A DNA stretch of 64,000 nucleotides from the NCBI RefSeq assembly GCF_000516985.1, contig NW_006917091.1, forward strand, positions 678,285 to 742,284, given 5' to 3'. The position numbers were made by a program, and so were the translations under genes. The notes beneath the pieces are model-generated. The model did not search any database. It worked only from the letters and a program-made list of their open reading frames with translations, and was not told where the DNA came from. Source of the stretch: Pestalotiopsis fici W106-1 (lineage: Eukaryota > Ascomycota > Sordariomycetes > Amphisphaeriales > Sporocadaceae). Below, in pieces: positions 1-13,287 of the stretch; the stretch's first letter is position 1; every line of letters begins with the position of its first letter.

Positions 1-285
1 GAAGGTAAATGTATTGCGACGGAAAGTCTCCAGCAGATCCAAGCAATGAGCAGCCTTGATCAAACGCATAGAATTTGTCAAATGTTGATTTAATATATAC
101 AGACTATATTAGGAAAAAGTTCTTGCTTAGCATGTGGGTATCCCTAAAGGATTCAAATCAAATGTAACCCTCAAAGCTTTTCCCGCCCGTTCTATATTGG
201 CAGCAGAAGTAAATGAAGGGGTATAACAAACGCCGGCCCAAAATGTGCGCTCGCAATACACGCAAATATTGTCTATAGCGGAGAA
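1..285. other. Intergenic / 3' flank of flippase gene
   Basis: AT-rich sequence downstream of the flippase stop codon. It probably holds that gene's 3' UTR. I see no coding signal or RNA gene. Confidence 0.5.
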
Positions 286-3200
286 TCAGGTAATCTTTCT
301 CATCTCGATGTCGTCTTTTCCTGTTGCAGACGGCATCTCCACAACATTTTCCACATCCTCCTCCAACACGACGCAATCGTCAGATTCCTCTTGCTTCAAT
401 CGTGCTCGAATCAGGGGATCTTGTTCAAGCTCCTGCCATAACTCCAAATGCCACTCCTCGGCCGCGTCGCCGAGGGCCCTCTTCTTCCAGGGTGGCCATT
501 GCCATAGTCCGCCCACAATGAGATTGCGCTTGACCGCCTTGAAGCCGAGCTCGAAGCATATCAAGATGGCCATTGTGACAATGAGAGTGAACCACCAAAG
601 CGCATCGCCGCCAAACGTCTTTGTAAAACCATTGCGCACTGCATACGTGTTTACACCACGATTGTATACGGCCGAAAGAATAATGTTCCATAGCCACCAG
701 CCAATAATGGTGATGGCAAAACCAACGAGTACGATTGCCGACTTGTGGTGCGTCTCGAGGATGCTATATTGCTGTCAGATCATGTTCAAGACACCATGGC
801 TCAAGAGCGACTTACAAGAGTTTGTAGTTGATCCACAACACGCCGACGGAGAAGGCAAGTTCTCCTAGGGGGTAGAGATTATTATCTCCAACCATACCAA
901 GGAAGCCTCCATAGCCTGCCCAAACCACAAACCAAACACCGACACCCTCCGAGGCAGCAGCAATCATCCAGGTCAGATATTTTCTCACATTCAGACCCAT
1001 GTTGCGCTGGCCATACACATAGAGCTCGGGCACTGCGAGCAGAGTCTCTGCGCTGAGATCCTGTTCCCATATACCAGGGATGATGACAGCAAGGGAAGTA
1101 AAAAGAGTGTTGAAAACAGTCAAACTGGCACTTTCGTACAGAGATGTGCCTGTATACCCATTGTATCTTTGATACAATGCTGTAGGCAAGTAAAAGAACA
1201 TTTCTTTCCAAAAGGTTGCCAGGACGAATTTGGCAGTACGTACGTAATTCCATCTGCCATGAACCAGAAGTAGCCTCTGGAGGAAGCGGAACTGCGCAAT
1301 GGCATAGTCGGCGACACGGGCGGCTTGCAGACCCTCTTTCCCCGAGATTCCAACACCGACATGAGATGCAGAGATCATTGCTAGATCATTGGCACCGTCA
1401 CCGATCGCGAGTGTCAAGGCGTCTGGCAGGCGGCTGCGGATCGCTTTCACAATCGTTGCCTTCTGGGATGGCGAAGCACGGCAGCAAATCACCGAGTCGA
1501 TGGTGGGTATGAGAGTATAGAACAGTGCCTTTAGGGTTGTCGACTGTTCGACGACTCCTAAAGTATGCCCATCGATCACGACAACACTGTGCAGACAGCC
1601 CGCCTGAAGGTCCTCGACTATTCCGAGAATTTGGGACTCCAGGTCGCCCTTTGTAGAATCTAGAATGAAAATATCAGATCCAGGACGACAAATCCGTGCT
1701 GAATGGGCAATGTTAATGGCCGTTTCCCGTTTGTCGCCAGTCAACATCCAAATTTTGACATTGGCGCGGCGCAATTTCTCAATCGTCTCGGGAACTCCAA
1801 CTTGCAGTTTGTCCTCGATTGCCGTGGCACCGACCAGATCTAATGATTGCTCAATCATTTCACCAGCGGCCTCAATCATGTCTTGGCGGTTGACGAGGCT
1901 AGTTGTGGCATCATTGTATATCTTCTTCCAGCCCTGGTACTCTTTATCCTGGATGAACTTTCTGGCGAAGAGGAGAGTGCGGAGACCCTCAGTAGCAAAC
2001 TCGTCCAAGTGCTTGAAACATTTGGTGAAAACAGCAGAATCGTCATTGATGGACGGGTCATCCAGGAAATCAAATCTGTCGTCGGCAAGTGATGGTGGTG
2101 GCAAAGCACTTGGCAACGGCAAGGTCTTGGTAATATCGAAGGATACCGTACGAACGCCAAGCGAGGGCCTAGGTTTATCCTCCGAACGACGGATTTTCCA
2201 GCCCTCGACGGATCTGCTGCGTTCAATCGGCGGGCGCGTTCGGGAAGATTCAGCTCGAGGCTGACCTCCAATACTTTTCCGGGAAAGTGTCAAACTGGGA
2301 CGACCGCCGAAGCTGTTGCGTGGTTCCAGTTGCTCACTTCGACGGAGCATCTCATGTTCCAAATCCGCACTTTTGCGAACCTCATTGACTTTCTGAAGCG
2401 CCAGATTGGCCAGCTTAAGACGTGGGAGAATCATGGAATCAGCTCCCTTGCAGATGAGACAAATTCGGCCGTCAGGGTACCTGACAATAATCGACATGCG
2501 TTTTCGCTTACTGCTGAATTCAATGACATCGAGGATCTCGTAAACCTCAGTTCTCTCATCGCCGTCGTCCAGGGTGATTCTCAGGGAGACCGTTTGTGAA
2601 GACCGATGTATGACCAAGTAGCCGAGTTCTTGAGCAGCTCTCACAAGCGCAAGTTCATCCGGAGACGATGCTTGAAAGTCAAGTTCTCCATCTCTGAGCT
2701 CTGGAAGACAAGTATGGCACAGTGCCATGCACAAAATATAATCTCGCGCTTTTCTAGCAAATGGAGCGGCGGGTCTTGTTCTGATAAAGTCCAAAAGATC
2801 ATATGTGGTGACGTCGGGTTGCTGGCGATCTGGGCGGCCCGTAGATCTCCACTGTGAAGATGATCTCCGACCTTGCTGGGAAGATACATTCGTGATAGTT
2901 GCTTGAATCGGCGACGTTACAGTAATTGTGACTGGTGAAGCCAGAGGCGGGTAGTCTTCTTCCTCTTCCTCTGGTATGAGTCGCGTAACCTCTCGGGACT
3001 TTCTGGTGGCAGGTATAGCTGCACTCATCTGGACTTCGGTAGCGGCTTTGGAGCTGGGACGATCTGGTTGCAGATCCATTTCATGCAGCCATGATGTGCC
3101 GGCAATACTGAGTTTTCGAAATTTCATGACGTTCTCCGTTAGTGTTCCCGTCTTGTCCGAGAAAACATAACTAATCTGGCCCAGGTTCTCCAGGATGGTG

Positions 3201-4633
3201 TTCGTATTACATCTAGCAGGCGTGTCCGTGGCTTCGTCGTACATCTCAATATCGCCATTGAGCATCAACATCTGTCCCAGCTTGACAATCTCCAGACTGA
3301 CGTACAAGGCAAGCGGAATGACGTTGTTGAATTGAATCGCAAAGCCAATGATGATCTCCTTGAATGCCACGGTAGCATCCTGTAGATACCACGAGTTTGC
3401 TTCCGTCGACCTCCGCCAGATAATGTAACCCATGGAACACCCTACAGAGAGCACGATAACATAGAAAGCCAGGGTAATGACAATCTTGTTGGTTATCTTT
3501 TCGATGGCTGGCTTCTTTGCTTTGGGGTGCTGATTTGCATTCATCCGGATCTTGCATTCTTCGCCAGTATTGATGACAATGCCTAGCACAGACTTTGTAT
3601 TTCGAATGGTGCTGCCTCGGTACACAACCTCATTGAGAGTCAAGGGGAGGGTTTTGCCCTCCACAGTGACTCTGCCATCAAATCGGTACAAATCCGGGTT
3701 TGGGTCTTCCAGGACAAATTCAGCCTCGACGTCGTGCAATGCCTGAATGGAACCACAGTCCTTGAACGCGGAGAGTGACTCCTTGCTCTTCAGATTTGTT
3801 TCTCCGTCGAGCGCCATAGTGTCTACATAGGCGATGCCATTCTCTCCAGTAGATCTTAGGAGCACGACATCAGCCGGCACTTCATCGTCTCGGCACAGCT
3901 TCACAACGTCTCCTACTTTGACATCTCGCCAATGCACCTTATTCCACTGAAGGTCATGGTCTTCGAACTCGTTGAACTGATCTTGTCCCTCCTGTTCCAC
4001 CGTTTCGGAATTGTCAGTTGCCGGTGTGCGCGCGGCGCGACGCCAGTGAAACCAAGAGCGTGATGCTGGGCGCAATGTCGCTGGTGGACGTGGCTTGCCC
4101 AGCACAGTCGTGATGTTGGCATTTTCAATCTTGTCCAGTCTGTGCCTCTTGTAGTCGTCGTAACCTTCCTTGAATACAGTCAAGGCCACGAAGAATAGCA
4201 ACGGGAGAATTGTCGTGTAGCTGCCCGTAGTACTTAAGCCGGGGATAGTTTGCGGTATTCCGACACACAGGAAGTAAAAGTTTGCCAGTCTCGTGAATTG
4301 AAATAGCAGCTGCTTGGGAAGGAAGTTGTAGACATTGTACCGAGAGGTCCGAATCGTGTTTGAGATGAAGTGACCATCCCGACGCTCATCGACCAGCGGC
4401 GCGTCAGCTCCGATCCGTAACGGCACATGGCGACCATCTTTGGAGGGTTTGAGTGGTTTCTGTCGAAGTATTCCTTCGATCACGTATCTCTTATACCAAT
4501 CCAACACTTTTGCATCCACCCTGGCACGGGCAGCATCGTGTCGTCGGCGGATTCGGCTGCGGGTGGTGAAAATCAAACTTCCCTTCTCGGTTCCGTCCTC
4601 TTGCTTGACATCAGTATCGGCAGGGCCCATCAT
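286..4633 (-). CDS. DNF3: P4-type phospholipid-transporting ATPase (flippase), Dnf3-like
   Basis: Type IV P-type ATPase that flips aminophospholipids to the cytosolic leaflet of Golgi, endosome or plasma membranes. Exons are complement(816..4633) and complement(286..763). The 52-base intron (764-815, gtaag...tatag) joins in frame and gives 1431 aa. Visible P4 hallmarks: the N-terminal FYFLC membrane region near residue 120; the actuator DGET motif at 276-279; DKTGTLTEN with the phosphorylated Asp at about 493; GDGAND near 1078; and a C-terminal set of membrane helices that the second exon completes. The membrane-4 region reads IPLALYVSLEIVK, a flippase-type sequence. Long inserts in the nucleotide-binding domain (about 520-620 and 750-850) are Ser/Arg-rich and may be regulatory. 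The start is the first of two adjacent ATGs. Such flippases usually need a Cdc50-type partner, which is not in this window. The Dnf3 assignment over Dnf1/2 or Drs2 is by overall look. Confidence 0.9.
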
Positions 4634-6718
4634 GCGCTTTTATATAGGCAATTGACCGCATGACAACCAGATCCAAAATCGAGCATGTCCAGAGGTTCGA
4701 GCAGCCTTTTCTGCGAGTTGTCTGGGGGCGATTCAGGCGTCAGAGCAGGGCGGGTCAGTTCGGGTCGCTTGGCTCTGCATTTACGAGGAGAAGCTTATGG
4801 GTACCGTAGTAGCCAATTCGAACGAAACAAGCGAGTGTGGATTTTGCGGCCCTTGCGCAGGGCGATTGAGGAAGACGGTCGGTCACTTGGCAGTGCTCAA
4901 GATATTACAAGCGAATGGACGATGACTTCAAAGAGTCCTCAAAGTGGAAGACACAAACTCGACAACACAGTTTAGAATAAGGCCGTGGTTCCCCATCCAG
5001 ACCGATCGTTGATGACCAAAACTTCTGTCACGTCCCCCCCCAAAGATTCTAACTTCTGCCCCCCCGTCGGGTCAGATCCACGAGCCATTGCGGGAAAACC
5101 GGGCTTGGCGGGTCGCTGAAACCCCTGTAGGATGCAGTGAGTGGTGGGGTTTATGGCTGGACCAGGCTCGATGCGCCGGAATTAGTGGGAAATGTCAATT
5201 AAGATCCCGGTGTCAACACACGTGGTTGGCTGATTTGATGCAAGATTGCGTCGTGAGCCCCGCCTTGATGCAGCCCAGCTTTTCCGTCTTGTTGTTCCTT
5301 GATTCATTCAGTCGATAATACGGCCGTCGGCCACTGAGTACAAATCAATAACACACCTTTCATGTCCGGGGTTACCATGAGATGAGAACGCTCTGAATAG
5401 TTTGATTTACTCAAAATACGGTTACACTTTCCTATGGAACAATGGTTTCCCCTCGTCTCACCGCCACATGTTACCCAAAAAAGACACTTGGCCCTTATAG
5501 ATCGGAAGTTTAAGCTATCAAAGTGTTGATCTGTCAAGACGCGTTTATTAGACTTTCCCTGCTGCATTTGAAATAAATAAGCACATGAAAACGACATCTT
5601 ACAACGCACACGGAATACAGATTGAGGCATGCATGTAATTACCAGCCCGAATCTTATTAGCATTTGTAATGTTGCCGTTCATGCAGCCAAAGGTTATCCA
5701 AACGATAACAAGACTTGGCGTGTCGAAGTGCTACTTGCAAAATAAACACTGATAGCATGTCAATGAACACCAACTGTAACTACATACATAATCTTACGCT
5801 CTGAGGGTTGCCCAATACAATTCGGAGTAACAGTTTGTTCATCGTGCTGAAGCCTCCATCCGCCTATCGCTAGCATCCGCACGAAGTTCGTTCAGGGGAA
5901 GCTAATGTTATACATCCATCCATACATACAGGCTGCAAGGAAATGTCCTCACATGTAATCGCTGGCCAATACATGAAATATAATCATTTCTATTTCCAGA
6001 ACCTTAAGTGCCAATGAGACGTGTGCTAAAGCGCTTGTCTCATGTCTCATTCATGGATGATTAGGTTAACAAGGCTACACCCGGGCAGTTAACACCTTGC
6101 TTTTAGCTGCTAATCACGGAACTATTCCGGCGTTGAGGGAGCGTCGATCCCCTATACCATAGTATTGTTACAGTGGTGTAGGAGTAGCTTTGTCCAGATC
6201 TGCAACTCTTAATTGAGCCGTCCCAAGGGTGCTGTCAAGGGTGGTGGTATTCATGCTCAGGGCCGTCTTTTTGAGTATAAACATTTGCAGTCCTTTCAAG
6301 AATAAATGATCAAGTATACAATCAGATATCGGTATCCTTTGATCGATGTTCTTTCCCGTTGTTCAAAACTAAAACCAATATTACAATAAGTGAGACGTGA
6401 AAAATACCGAGTAATAAAGTTCAATGTTCAATGGCTGCCACTAAATTGGCCTGAAATTCTGACGGTTTGAAAAAAAAAAACAAAGAGACAACCTTTTTGA
6501 AGGGGGAGAGTGATCGTGGCTTGGCACGGAAATGTACAGTAGGTGGGTAGGTACTCTTAGCGCCACAGTCAGCTGCAGCCACAGTGGTGCCTTGGTAATG
6601 CTGGGACCCCTTCAACCCTCCGTCTGATAACGATAGCTGCTCCTCGAGTCCAGATCATCTTGAAACAACCTCGACCAACTCGAGCAGCGGGCAGAGTTGT
6701 CTCCGTGCCCTGCCCTGC
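4634..6718. promoter_or_regulatory. Divergent intergenic region, flippase / Vps9
   Basis: A 2.1-kb region between two divergently transcribed genes, so it should hold both promoters and 5' UTRs. Short C runs (around 5033-5042 and 5060) and an A run (about 6470) are present. The small open frames here show no recognisable protein character. No RNA gene seen. Confidence 0.4.
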
Positions 6719-9358
6719 ATGCCTCCAGAATCGCCGGACGTCCCCATCGAGTCCCAGCGTGACTCTGCTGCTCCTACTGCACCTATTCAAAAGCAACCTG
6801 ATCATGCCACCAGCATGAGCGAACCCACGGCAAAGCAGCCCGAAGCCATCGTGCCGACCAAAAGCGAAGCGACTACAGCAACGACCACTACCGAGGCGGA
6901 TGGGCAACCCCTTTACCACTTCCAGTCTGTAGCTCAGGATGAATTGAAGGAGGCTGTCTCGCGGGCAGAGGATCCCGCCCCAGAGAATGCAAAGGCCCTG
7001 TCGTCTGGAGACTTGGTTGGTCTCGAGACCATAGCCGCAGAAGAGGCAGAAGAAAAGAAGCCCGAGCCGCCTGCCAAAGATGATCCGGCAGATAAAGGGA
7101 AGGGCCGCGAGATTGCCACTCAGCTGACAGATGAGAGACTGGAGGATTCAGTCGCCACGTTGAAGCCACGGAAGCCTCAGTACCTGACGATCGAAACGCC
7201 TGCTTTTGTTGATCCTACACCGCCAACTCCATCCGCCTCACAACCGCCGTCCAGATCAAGCTCGGCCAGATCCAAGGGCCATGGCCCCGAGCCGTCCCCA
7301 ACTCGTTCCGACGTTGCCTATGACGATCGGAGATATGCCAGCGAGGATGAGCAGGAGGGCAATTCTAGGTCGGAGATTCAGAGCATCATGGAGCAATTCC
7401 CAGAGGAAGGAGGCGGTCCAGACGTGGAGGAAGTCATGAGCCCACGACTAGAGATTGCCTCCCCATTCTTTGGAAATCCTTCGCCACAACACCCGCCCCG
7501 AAAATCAAGCCTGGAACCGCTCGGTTCTGGTTTCGTACAACAAATCCAGGAGATGCAAGGCTTGCGGATCTCCACGTCTTCCCCAACCAGCATGAAATCG
7601 AAACCGAAAGAGCGCGACAGTGATGATCAGGGACCCCCCGTCCCACCCAAGGATAGTGTGGACGAGACAGCTTCCGGCGAACCTCAGTCGCCTGCAGCAA
7701 CTATGCACAGGCCGCCACCTCCCGAGCCCGAACCCGAGCCTGCCCTTCCTTTTGATTTCCACCGGTTTCTTGAACAACTGAAGAACAAGAAGGCTGACCC
7801 TGTCGCGAGATATTTAAAGTCCTTTTTGCAGGAGTTTGCCAAACGACAGTGGATGGTCCATGAGCAGGTCAAGATCATTAGCGATTTCTTGGCCTTTATT
7901 GCCAACAAGATGGCTCAGTGTGAGGTTTGGAGAGAAGTATCAGATGCTGAGTTTGACAATGCACGTGAGGGCATGGAGAAGCTTGTAATGAACAGACTAT
8001 ACACTCAGACGTTCTCTCCAGCTATACCACCACCACAGCCAATCCCGGGTTCCAAGTCTAGAAGGCGTGGCGACAAGGTCATGGGACCGGGTCGCAGAGG
8101 CCAGCACCAGGAAGACGTGGAACGCGACGAGATTCTTACGCAAAAGATTAATATTTATGGCTGGGTACGAGAGGAACACCTCGATATCCCTCCCACGAGT
8201 GATAGCGGCAAGCGTTTTCTTACACTTGCACAACAAGGTATGTCGTGTGATACAGGGTTTGATGTTTAGTTATCTAACGAGCTCAGAACTCCTCAAGATA
8301 CGGTCTTACAGAGCACCTAGAGACAAGATCATTTGTGTTCTCAATTGCTGCAAAGTCATCTTTGGTGAGAATTGTCTATACCTTCCTCCAAGACATGCTA
8401 CTTACACGCTCAGGCCTACTCAAAAATGCGAAATCGGACTCTTCCGCCGATTCCTTCATGCCTCTATTGATTTATGTCGTCCTTCAAAGCAACCCTGATC
8501 ATCTCGTCTCTAATGTGCAGTATATACTGCGGTTTAGAAACCAGGAAAAGCTGGGCGGCGAAGCTGGCTACTATCTATCATCACTCGTAAGCATAGCAAG
8601 AAGATCGACTTACAGCCTTGGACTAACAAATAATAGATGGGTGCTATACAATTCATTGAAAACATGGACCGTACTTCGCTCACAATTACTGATGAGGATT
8701 TCGAGAAACATGTAGAGAATGCAGTATCTGTCATTGCCGAGAAACATCGCCATGCCGAAACATCACCCCGGCAGGAGCATTATTCTGAAAAGACTGGCCT
8801 GCACTCTCCCGGTGAATCATCGTCAACTCGCCCATCGCTGGATGTGGACTCTACCGGCACACCACGTCGGTCGCTGTCTTCGGACCAGGGCGACGAGAAT
8901 GCTCCCATAACTGGACTCCTTCGTTCCATACAAAAACCTCTTTCTACTATAGGACGCATGTTCTCAGATGAGCCGAGTAGCTCAGGACCAAGTCACTCGC
9001 CCGCACGAACACCACAGCCAGATGGTACGCCGAGACTATCGCCACGGCATAGTTCAGATGGTCGACCTTCGCGAGAAACCCGACAGCAGCTCTCGGCACA
9101 GGAGGCAGCCGCTAGGCAAGCAAGTGCTGAAGTTGCCGAAGCTCAACGACTTCATAGAGCTGAGCACAATAATGTTGTGGAAACTCTAGCAGGCATGTTC
9201 CCTGATCTGGATCGTGACATCATTAGTGATGTGGTCTACCAGAAAGAGGGCAGGTGAGTTTCTTTCCCCCTCATACTATAATTAAATGTCAATACCGTGC
9301 TAATACGTGTTCCAGAGTTGGTCAAGCTGTCGATGCATGTCTGGCCTTGAGTTCATAA
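6719..9358 (+). CDS. VPS9: Vps9-type guanine nucleotide exchange factor for Rab5/Vps21
   Basis: Activates the Rab5-family GTPase Vps21 on endosomes for vacuolar and endocytic sorting. Exons: 6719..8237, 8287..8364, 8414..8586, 8637..9253, 9316..9358. All four introns are GT-AG and keep frame, giving 809 aa. Residues 1 to about 345 are acidic, Pro/Ser-rich and disordered. A helical region (from FDFHRFLEQL, near 350) leads into the VPS9 domain, recognised by ADSFMPLLIYVVL and NPDHLVSNVQYILRFRN, then GGEAGYYLSSL joined across an intron to MGAIQFIEN. The last about 40 residues form a CUE ubiquitin-binding domain (VETLAGMFPDLD), completed by the 43-base final exon. VPS9 followed by CUE is the classic fungal Vps9 order. 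The N-terminus is longer than in yeast, and the start is the first in-frame ATG, so it is less certain than the rest. Confidence 0.92.
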
Positions 9359-9976
9359 CAGTCTCAAATGGGGAAATGATCTTTCGTGTTATGCATTAGC
9401 GGAGCGATGGTGCATCAGTTTAGGGGTTCGCCGTTTGCGGGAGTGTAGCAGGTGATCTAGCTCCACGTCATGATGGCATTTGTACGAATCATTATACCCC
9501 GAATGCTATTTAATTCAATCCAAATATAATACTCTGCTACCTTTGGGGGGGGAAAGAAGAATCAACACCTAAGCAAAGAACTACATTGACATGTGAAAAT
9601 ATAGGCATGTTGATCTTTCTGGTCTGTAGTAATGCACTTGTCCAACGAGATTGTGCCTGTCATGTCGCAGACCCATATATTGGGGGTGAACAAGAACTAC
9701 GTTGTAGCACTAGGAACTATAAAGAGGGTGGCTAGAACTAAACTATATGTACAATGAACTGTTTTTTTTTGTTCCAAATCGAGCACAAGGGCATTGTTGA
9801 TAGTGGTTCTCACACAATGCCACAATGCCTTGTGACCAATCCTGCTGATGAAGTACATATAAGCCACAGTGGCTTATCTTTCTGTTCCATTGGGACTCGA
9901 CACACATGGACAAGAATCAGCTTCCATTCACGATCGGTTCCAGCCACTACCTCGGAATCATACACTACTGACCAAC
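9359..9976. other. Intergenic, Vps9 3' flank to unknown gene
   Basis: AT-rich flank with a G7 run near 9545 and a T run near 9762. The reading frame of the next gene extends upstream to a GTG at 9869 with no ATG in between, so part of this is taken as 5' UTR. Nothing else seen. Confidence 0.35.
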
Positions 9977-10711
9977 ATGTATAGTCCTACCTCTGCCAAC
10001 CAACCCCGGCGGCATCGTCAACTACGGCCAGGTGTATGTTCGAAACGTCGGGTTTCATTCCGCTGTCCGAATCCAGAATGCGATACTCCGTTCTGGCCAG
10101 TGATTCTGCTGCCCAATGCCGAATGCAAAGCGATATCGCTGGAGGATGTAGCGGAGGAGGAGGAATGCTCCCTAGGTCTACCCAAAGATCTTTCCACGTT
10201 GCCCCGTATCACGTGCCCCACTCAATCACTCCCCGATGCTGATATTGACAGTTACTGTACAGCCCGGAGCTCGATGAGAAGCGCGTTCTTGCGGTTCCGA
10301 AAGGTCTACGGTGAAGAATCTGTAGAATGGAAGAGGGTACTTGGTGAGTTTACTATCCAGTGTATGCTTCATCAGGAGACTTTGTCAAAGTGTACCTTTG
10401 ACCCGTTCCAGATCATGAATGCCAATCATGTCAGTCTCGTGGCGCAGGTCGAGACGGATTGCAAAATGTGGTTCCGCCGGCATCTGGGGGATGACCAGAC
10501 GAGGCTCTGGTGGGAGCAGGTGGAGGAGCTGGGTTGGTGGCTGGTCCACCACGATTGTAAAGAGACTCCGATGCGTGAGGGGCCTGATGACATTGTCTCT
10601 GAAGGCCGCGTCGCCTTTCGAGATCCTTTTTCTGATAGTCGGCGTGGCTCGTCCAGTACTGACGGCGGTTCTTTTTCATCGAGTGTCGACGATCCCTTCG
10701 CCGACTTCTGA
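9977..10711 (+). CDS. Hypothetical fungal protein
   Basis: Single-exon frame of 244 aa from the first ATG at 9977. I do not recognise the family. The N-terminus is basic. A CPNPEC stretch near residue 33 could be half of a metal site, but no second Cys pair follows closely. The middle has a Trp/Cys-containing part (CKMWFRRHLG, LWWEQVEELGWWLVHHDC) that looks folded. The C-terminal 45 residues are Ser/Asp-rich and end in DDPFADF. There is no signal peptide or membrane segment. It lies on the same strand as Vps9 with its own 0.6-kb upstream region. Length and residue composition favour a real gene, but function is unknown. Confidence 0.6.
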   Translation: MYSPTSANQPRRHRQLRPGVCSKRRVSFRCPNPECDTPFWPVILLPNAECKAISLEDVAEEEECSLGLPKDLSTLPRITCPTQSLPDADIDSYCTARSSMRSAFLRFRKVYGEESVEWKRVLGEFTIQCMLHQETLSKCTFDPFQIMNANHVSLVAQVETDCKMWFRRHLGDDQTRLWWEQVEELGWWLVHHDCKETPMREGPDDIVSEGRVAFRDPFSDSRRGSSSTDGGSFSSSVDDPFADF

Positions 10712-11119
10712 AAGTCCACTTCTCTCTGGTATCTAGATAGGTATGTGTCATTATGCCGGCGTTCTTGTAAGAGATCATGAAGACAGGTTCTTCAATGGGC
10801 ATATTGCGTGAGGTAAGTCATGAATTAGATTAGACATGTAATGGAATATAGGCTAATTTGGCTCTCATCACCATTGATTGCACTACGTGATACAGCTATA
10901 TCATCCAGGATAAAGATAACTACATAGTCTAAATACCTGATGGGAGATGTGATATATGAGTGAATGACCATGTCTCGGGAACATTTTGATTCGATTATAT
11001 AACAGCAGTATTCATTGCCATGAACTTGCCGTCTGCTATGCTGGTAGTTCACTACCATCTTCACGAGCTAACTGACGCTTGTACAGAATGATTTATGCAT
11101 CCATGTTCAAATGCGTCAA
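10712..11119. other. Convergent intergenic region
   Basis: About 400 bases of AT-rich sequence between the stop codons of two convergent genes. It should hold both 3' UTRs. Nothing else seen. Confidence 0.4.
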
Positions 11120-12489
11120 TTAGGTAGACTCATTCGTCTTTCCATACATATCCGGAAATGCAGGCTTTGTTTGCGACCCGTAAGGAATAATCCGTACCAT
11201 GTGCCGCCGCTCGCCGTCCTTGAAATCCGGAACCGCAGTATGAGCAGCACTCCGTTGATCCCATACAACGACGGAGCCCTTCTCCCATCTTACACGACAA
11301 CTAAAGTCGAGGCTTTTGATATGATCGTTCAAAAACTTGAGTAGGGTATCCGACTCCTCGGGCAGCATGCCCTCGATCCTGCGCGCAATTGTCGGGTTGA
11401 CAAATAGCGAAGGCTTGCCCGTCACGGGATGCCGGATCACGAGGGGATGAGTTGTCGATACGGCTTCACGCAAGGCCCGCTCGGTTCCCACCCTGGCAAC
11501 TTCTCCCACAGATGCCGAGGTGTGAAAGAGGCTCAGGGGCGCAAGAAGGCTTTTAAAGGTTGGCGAGAGGGCCTCGTATGCTGCCGTGAGGCTGGTAAAG
11601 GCCGTATCGCCACCGCCGGACGCGGGCATCTCGAGAACCCAGAAGAAGGTGGTTGAGGGTACGTTGCGGGTAAAAGTCTGGTCAATGTGCCACAGGTCGT
11701 AGGATGTACGTGGACCGAGGAGTGTCCTCAAGTTTCCTCTGCATAGTGTGAGATTTTTTCAGTTACTTCTTGTAGTTGAAGTATTCTGGTAGGCTTACGC
11801 ATTCTCGTCGGCAAATACAACATGGAACTCGGGTCCCGTGCCTTCAGGGTACCCCATAGTTGGATGCTGGTAGGCAAGCCTCTGTTTAGTACAGTTCTTT
11901 CAGAATGTCACCATCGCTTTTAGGTACCTGATGTAATGGCCCATAGTGCTTGGCTATCTCAAGTTGCCTCTCGAATCCAATATCGGCAAAGTCTTGGTCT
12001 CTCTGCATTTCATCTCGTAAACAACAGCTCCTTTGCTTAGTGATGGTGTGCATGACTCACAAAGACGAGGACTCCTCTTTCTGCGGCGAACAGAGCGATC
12101 TCACTAAGTCTCACAATGAGTATTTTGTAATGCTTGGACAATAGTTCATTTACACCTCGAGGTGCGAAAAGTCTCACACTCTATAAATATAGGCGAAAGC
12201 GACACTTGTCATGCTGTGGTGTGAACAATAAAATGGATATACTCGCGTACTCTAATCCCTCTTGAGAGAGCTTACTGAGCTGGATTCCTCTCAGCTCAGT
12301 GCCGATGCGAGGCGTAATATTCGTTACTTCCACATCTGGTCTAAGCAGGTGAGGTTTTGCCGGATCGGCGCGAGTACCCGGCTCATTACCCTCAAATGGC
12401 GGGACATCTATTGTTGCAGCGTAGCCATCCGGTCGGGTGGGTAGATATGCTGGGTATAGTGGCTGCGATGATGTCTTGGCTGTAGGCAT
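11120..12489 (-). CDS. TauD/TfdA-family Fe(II)/alpha-ketoglutarate dioxygenase (sulfonate dioxygenase-like)
   Basis: Cytosolic non-heme iron oxygenase. Family members couple alpha-ketoglutarate decarboxylation to oxidation of sulfonates (TauD, yeast Jlp1) or related acids. Five exons on the minus strand: 12251..12489, 12061..12103, 11928..12002, 11799..11881, 11120..11738. All junctions are GT-AG and in frame; total 352 aa, usual for the family. The facial triad is visible: His164 and Asp166 in WHID, and His313 in the WDQRSAAHTAV stretch. Arginines at about 324-329 (ERRHMVR) are placed to bind alpha-ketoglutarate. The early motif TELRGIQLSKLS and the GVLVFRDQDF stretch across the exon 2-3 junction match the family. 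The 43-base exon is very short. It starts 798 bases from a divergent symporter gene, which suggests a shared substrate. Taurine specificity cannot be read from the sequence. Confidence 0.88.
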
Positions 12490-13287
12490 TGTGGCTAGTG
12501 ATAGTGATGAATAGGGTACGTGATTGATGCGAAACTATATCGATAGACAGCTGGCTTGCGAGTGGCGCATCCAGTATGATGTGCTCTCATTCAATTCATG
12601 GTATTATATTCATCAACACGTAGAGCGCTCCCAAAGCAAGTGTCAGTTCGCACGCATCGGGTCCTTGTCCATCGGGTTCCACCCGACGGCAAAGGAGCAT
12701 CTCAAAGACTTGGCGACTGGTATTGTCGAGATGCTATTCACTGATAAGTAGCGGCCATTGGTTAGTAGAAAACAAAGACCCCACAACAGACAATAACATC
12801 ATCAACAGGGTATCACACGACATACATACATTCATGGGGATTTTGGCGAATCACAGAATACTGAATTCGTGCATTATTTTGACAATCTGGAACCGTGTGG
12901 TACCCAAGGATGAAAGGCACGCTAAATGGCATTTATGATTGTAGTATACCTGAAGATTTTCATCGCATGGCATGACTCGGGTGGTAGTCTACACATTTTA
13001 TGTAAATATGTCTCGAGCACTTCAATGTTGCATTATCTCAAGGGTTGTGATCACGACATCGCCTTGAAAGATTATGTGTTTTCGGCAATTGTCCGGTATC
13101 ATTACATTTAGATCGTAGGGTAGCAATACAGTGAAAGAATCAGGAAGAGAGAAGAGGCCTGACCAACAATACCCGTCAAGAGTCTATATGGCTTGATTTT
13201 GACATCTAGGGATCAATTGAGTGGTTGTCTGCTATTCCGATCTGTCTGTAGAGACTAAAGCTCTTCCAACATCCTCCCACGGCGACA
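12490..13287. promoter_or_regulatory. Shared bidirectional promoter region, dioxygenase / symporter
   Basis: 798 bases between the divergent start codons of the TauD-like gene and the MFS symporter. I see no clear Cys3/Met4-type palindrome and no coding frame of note. It is inferred to be a bidirectional promoter from geometry alone. Confidence 0.4.

Noticed and set aside
9869..9976. GTG-initiated N-terminal extension of the unknown protein
   Set aside because: No ATG in this part, so the first ATG at 9977 is used.
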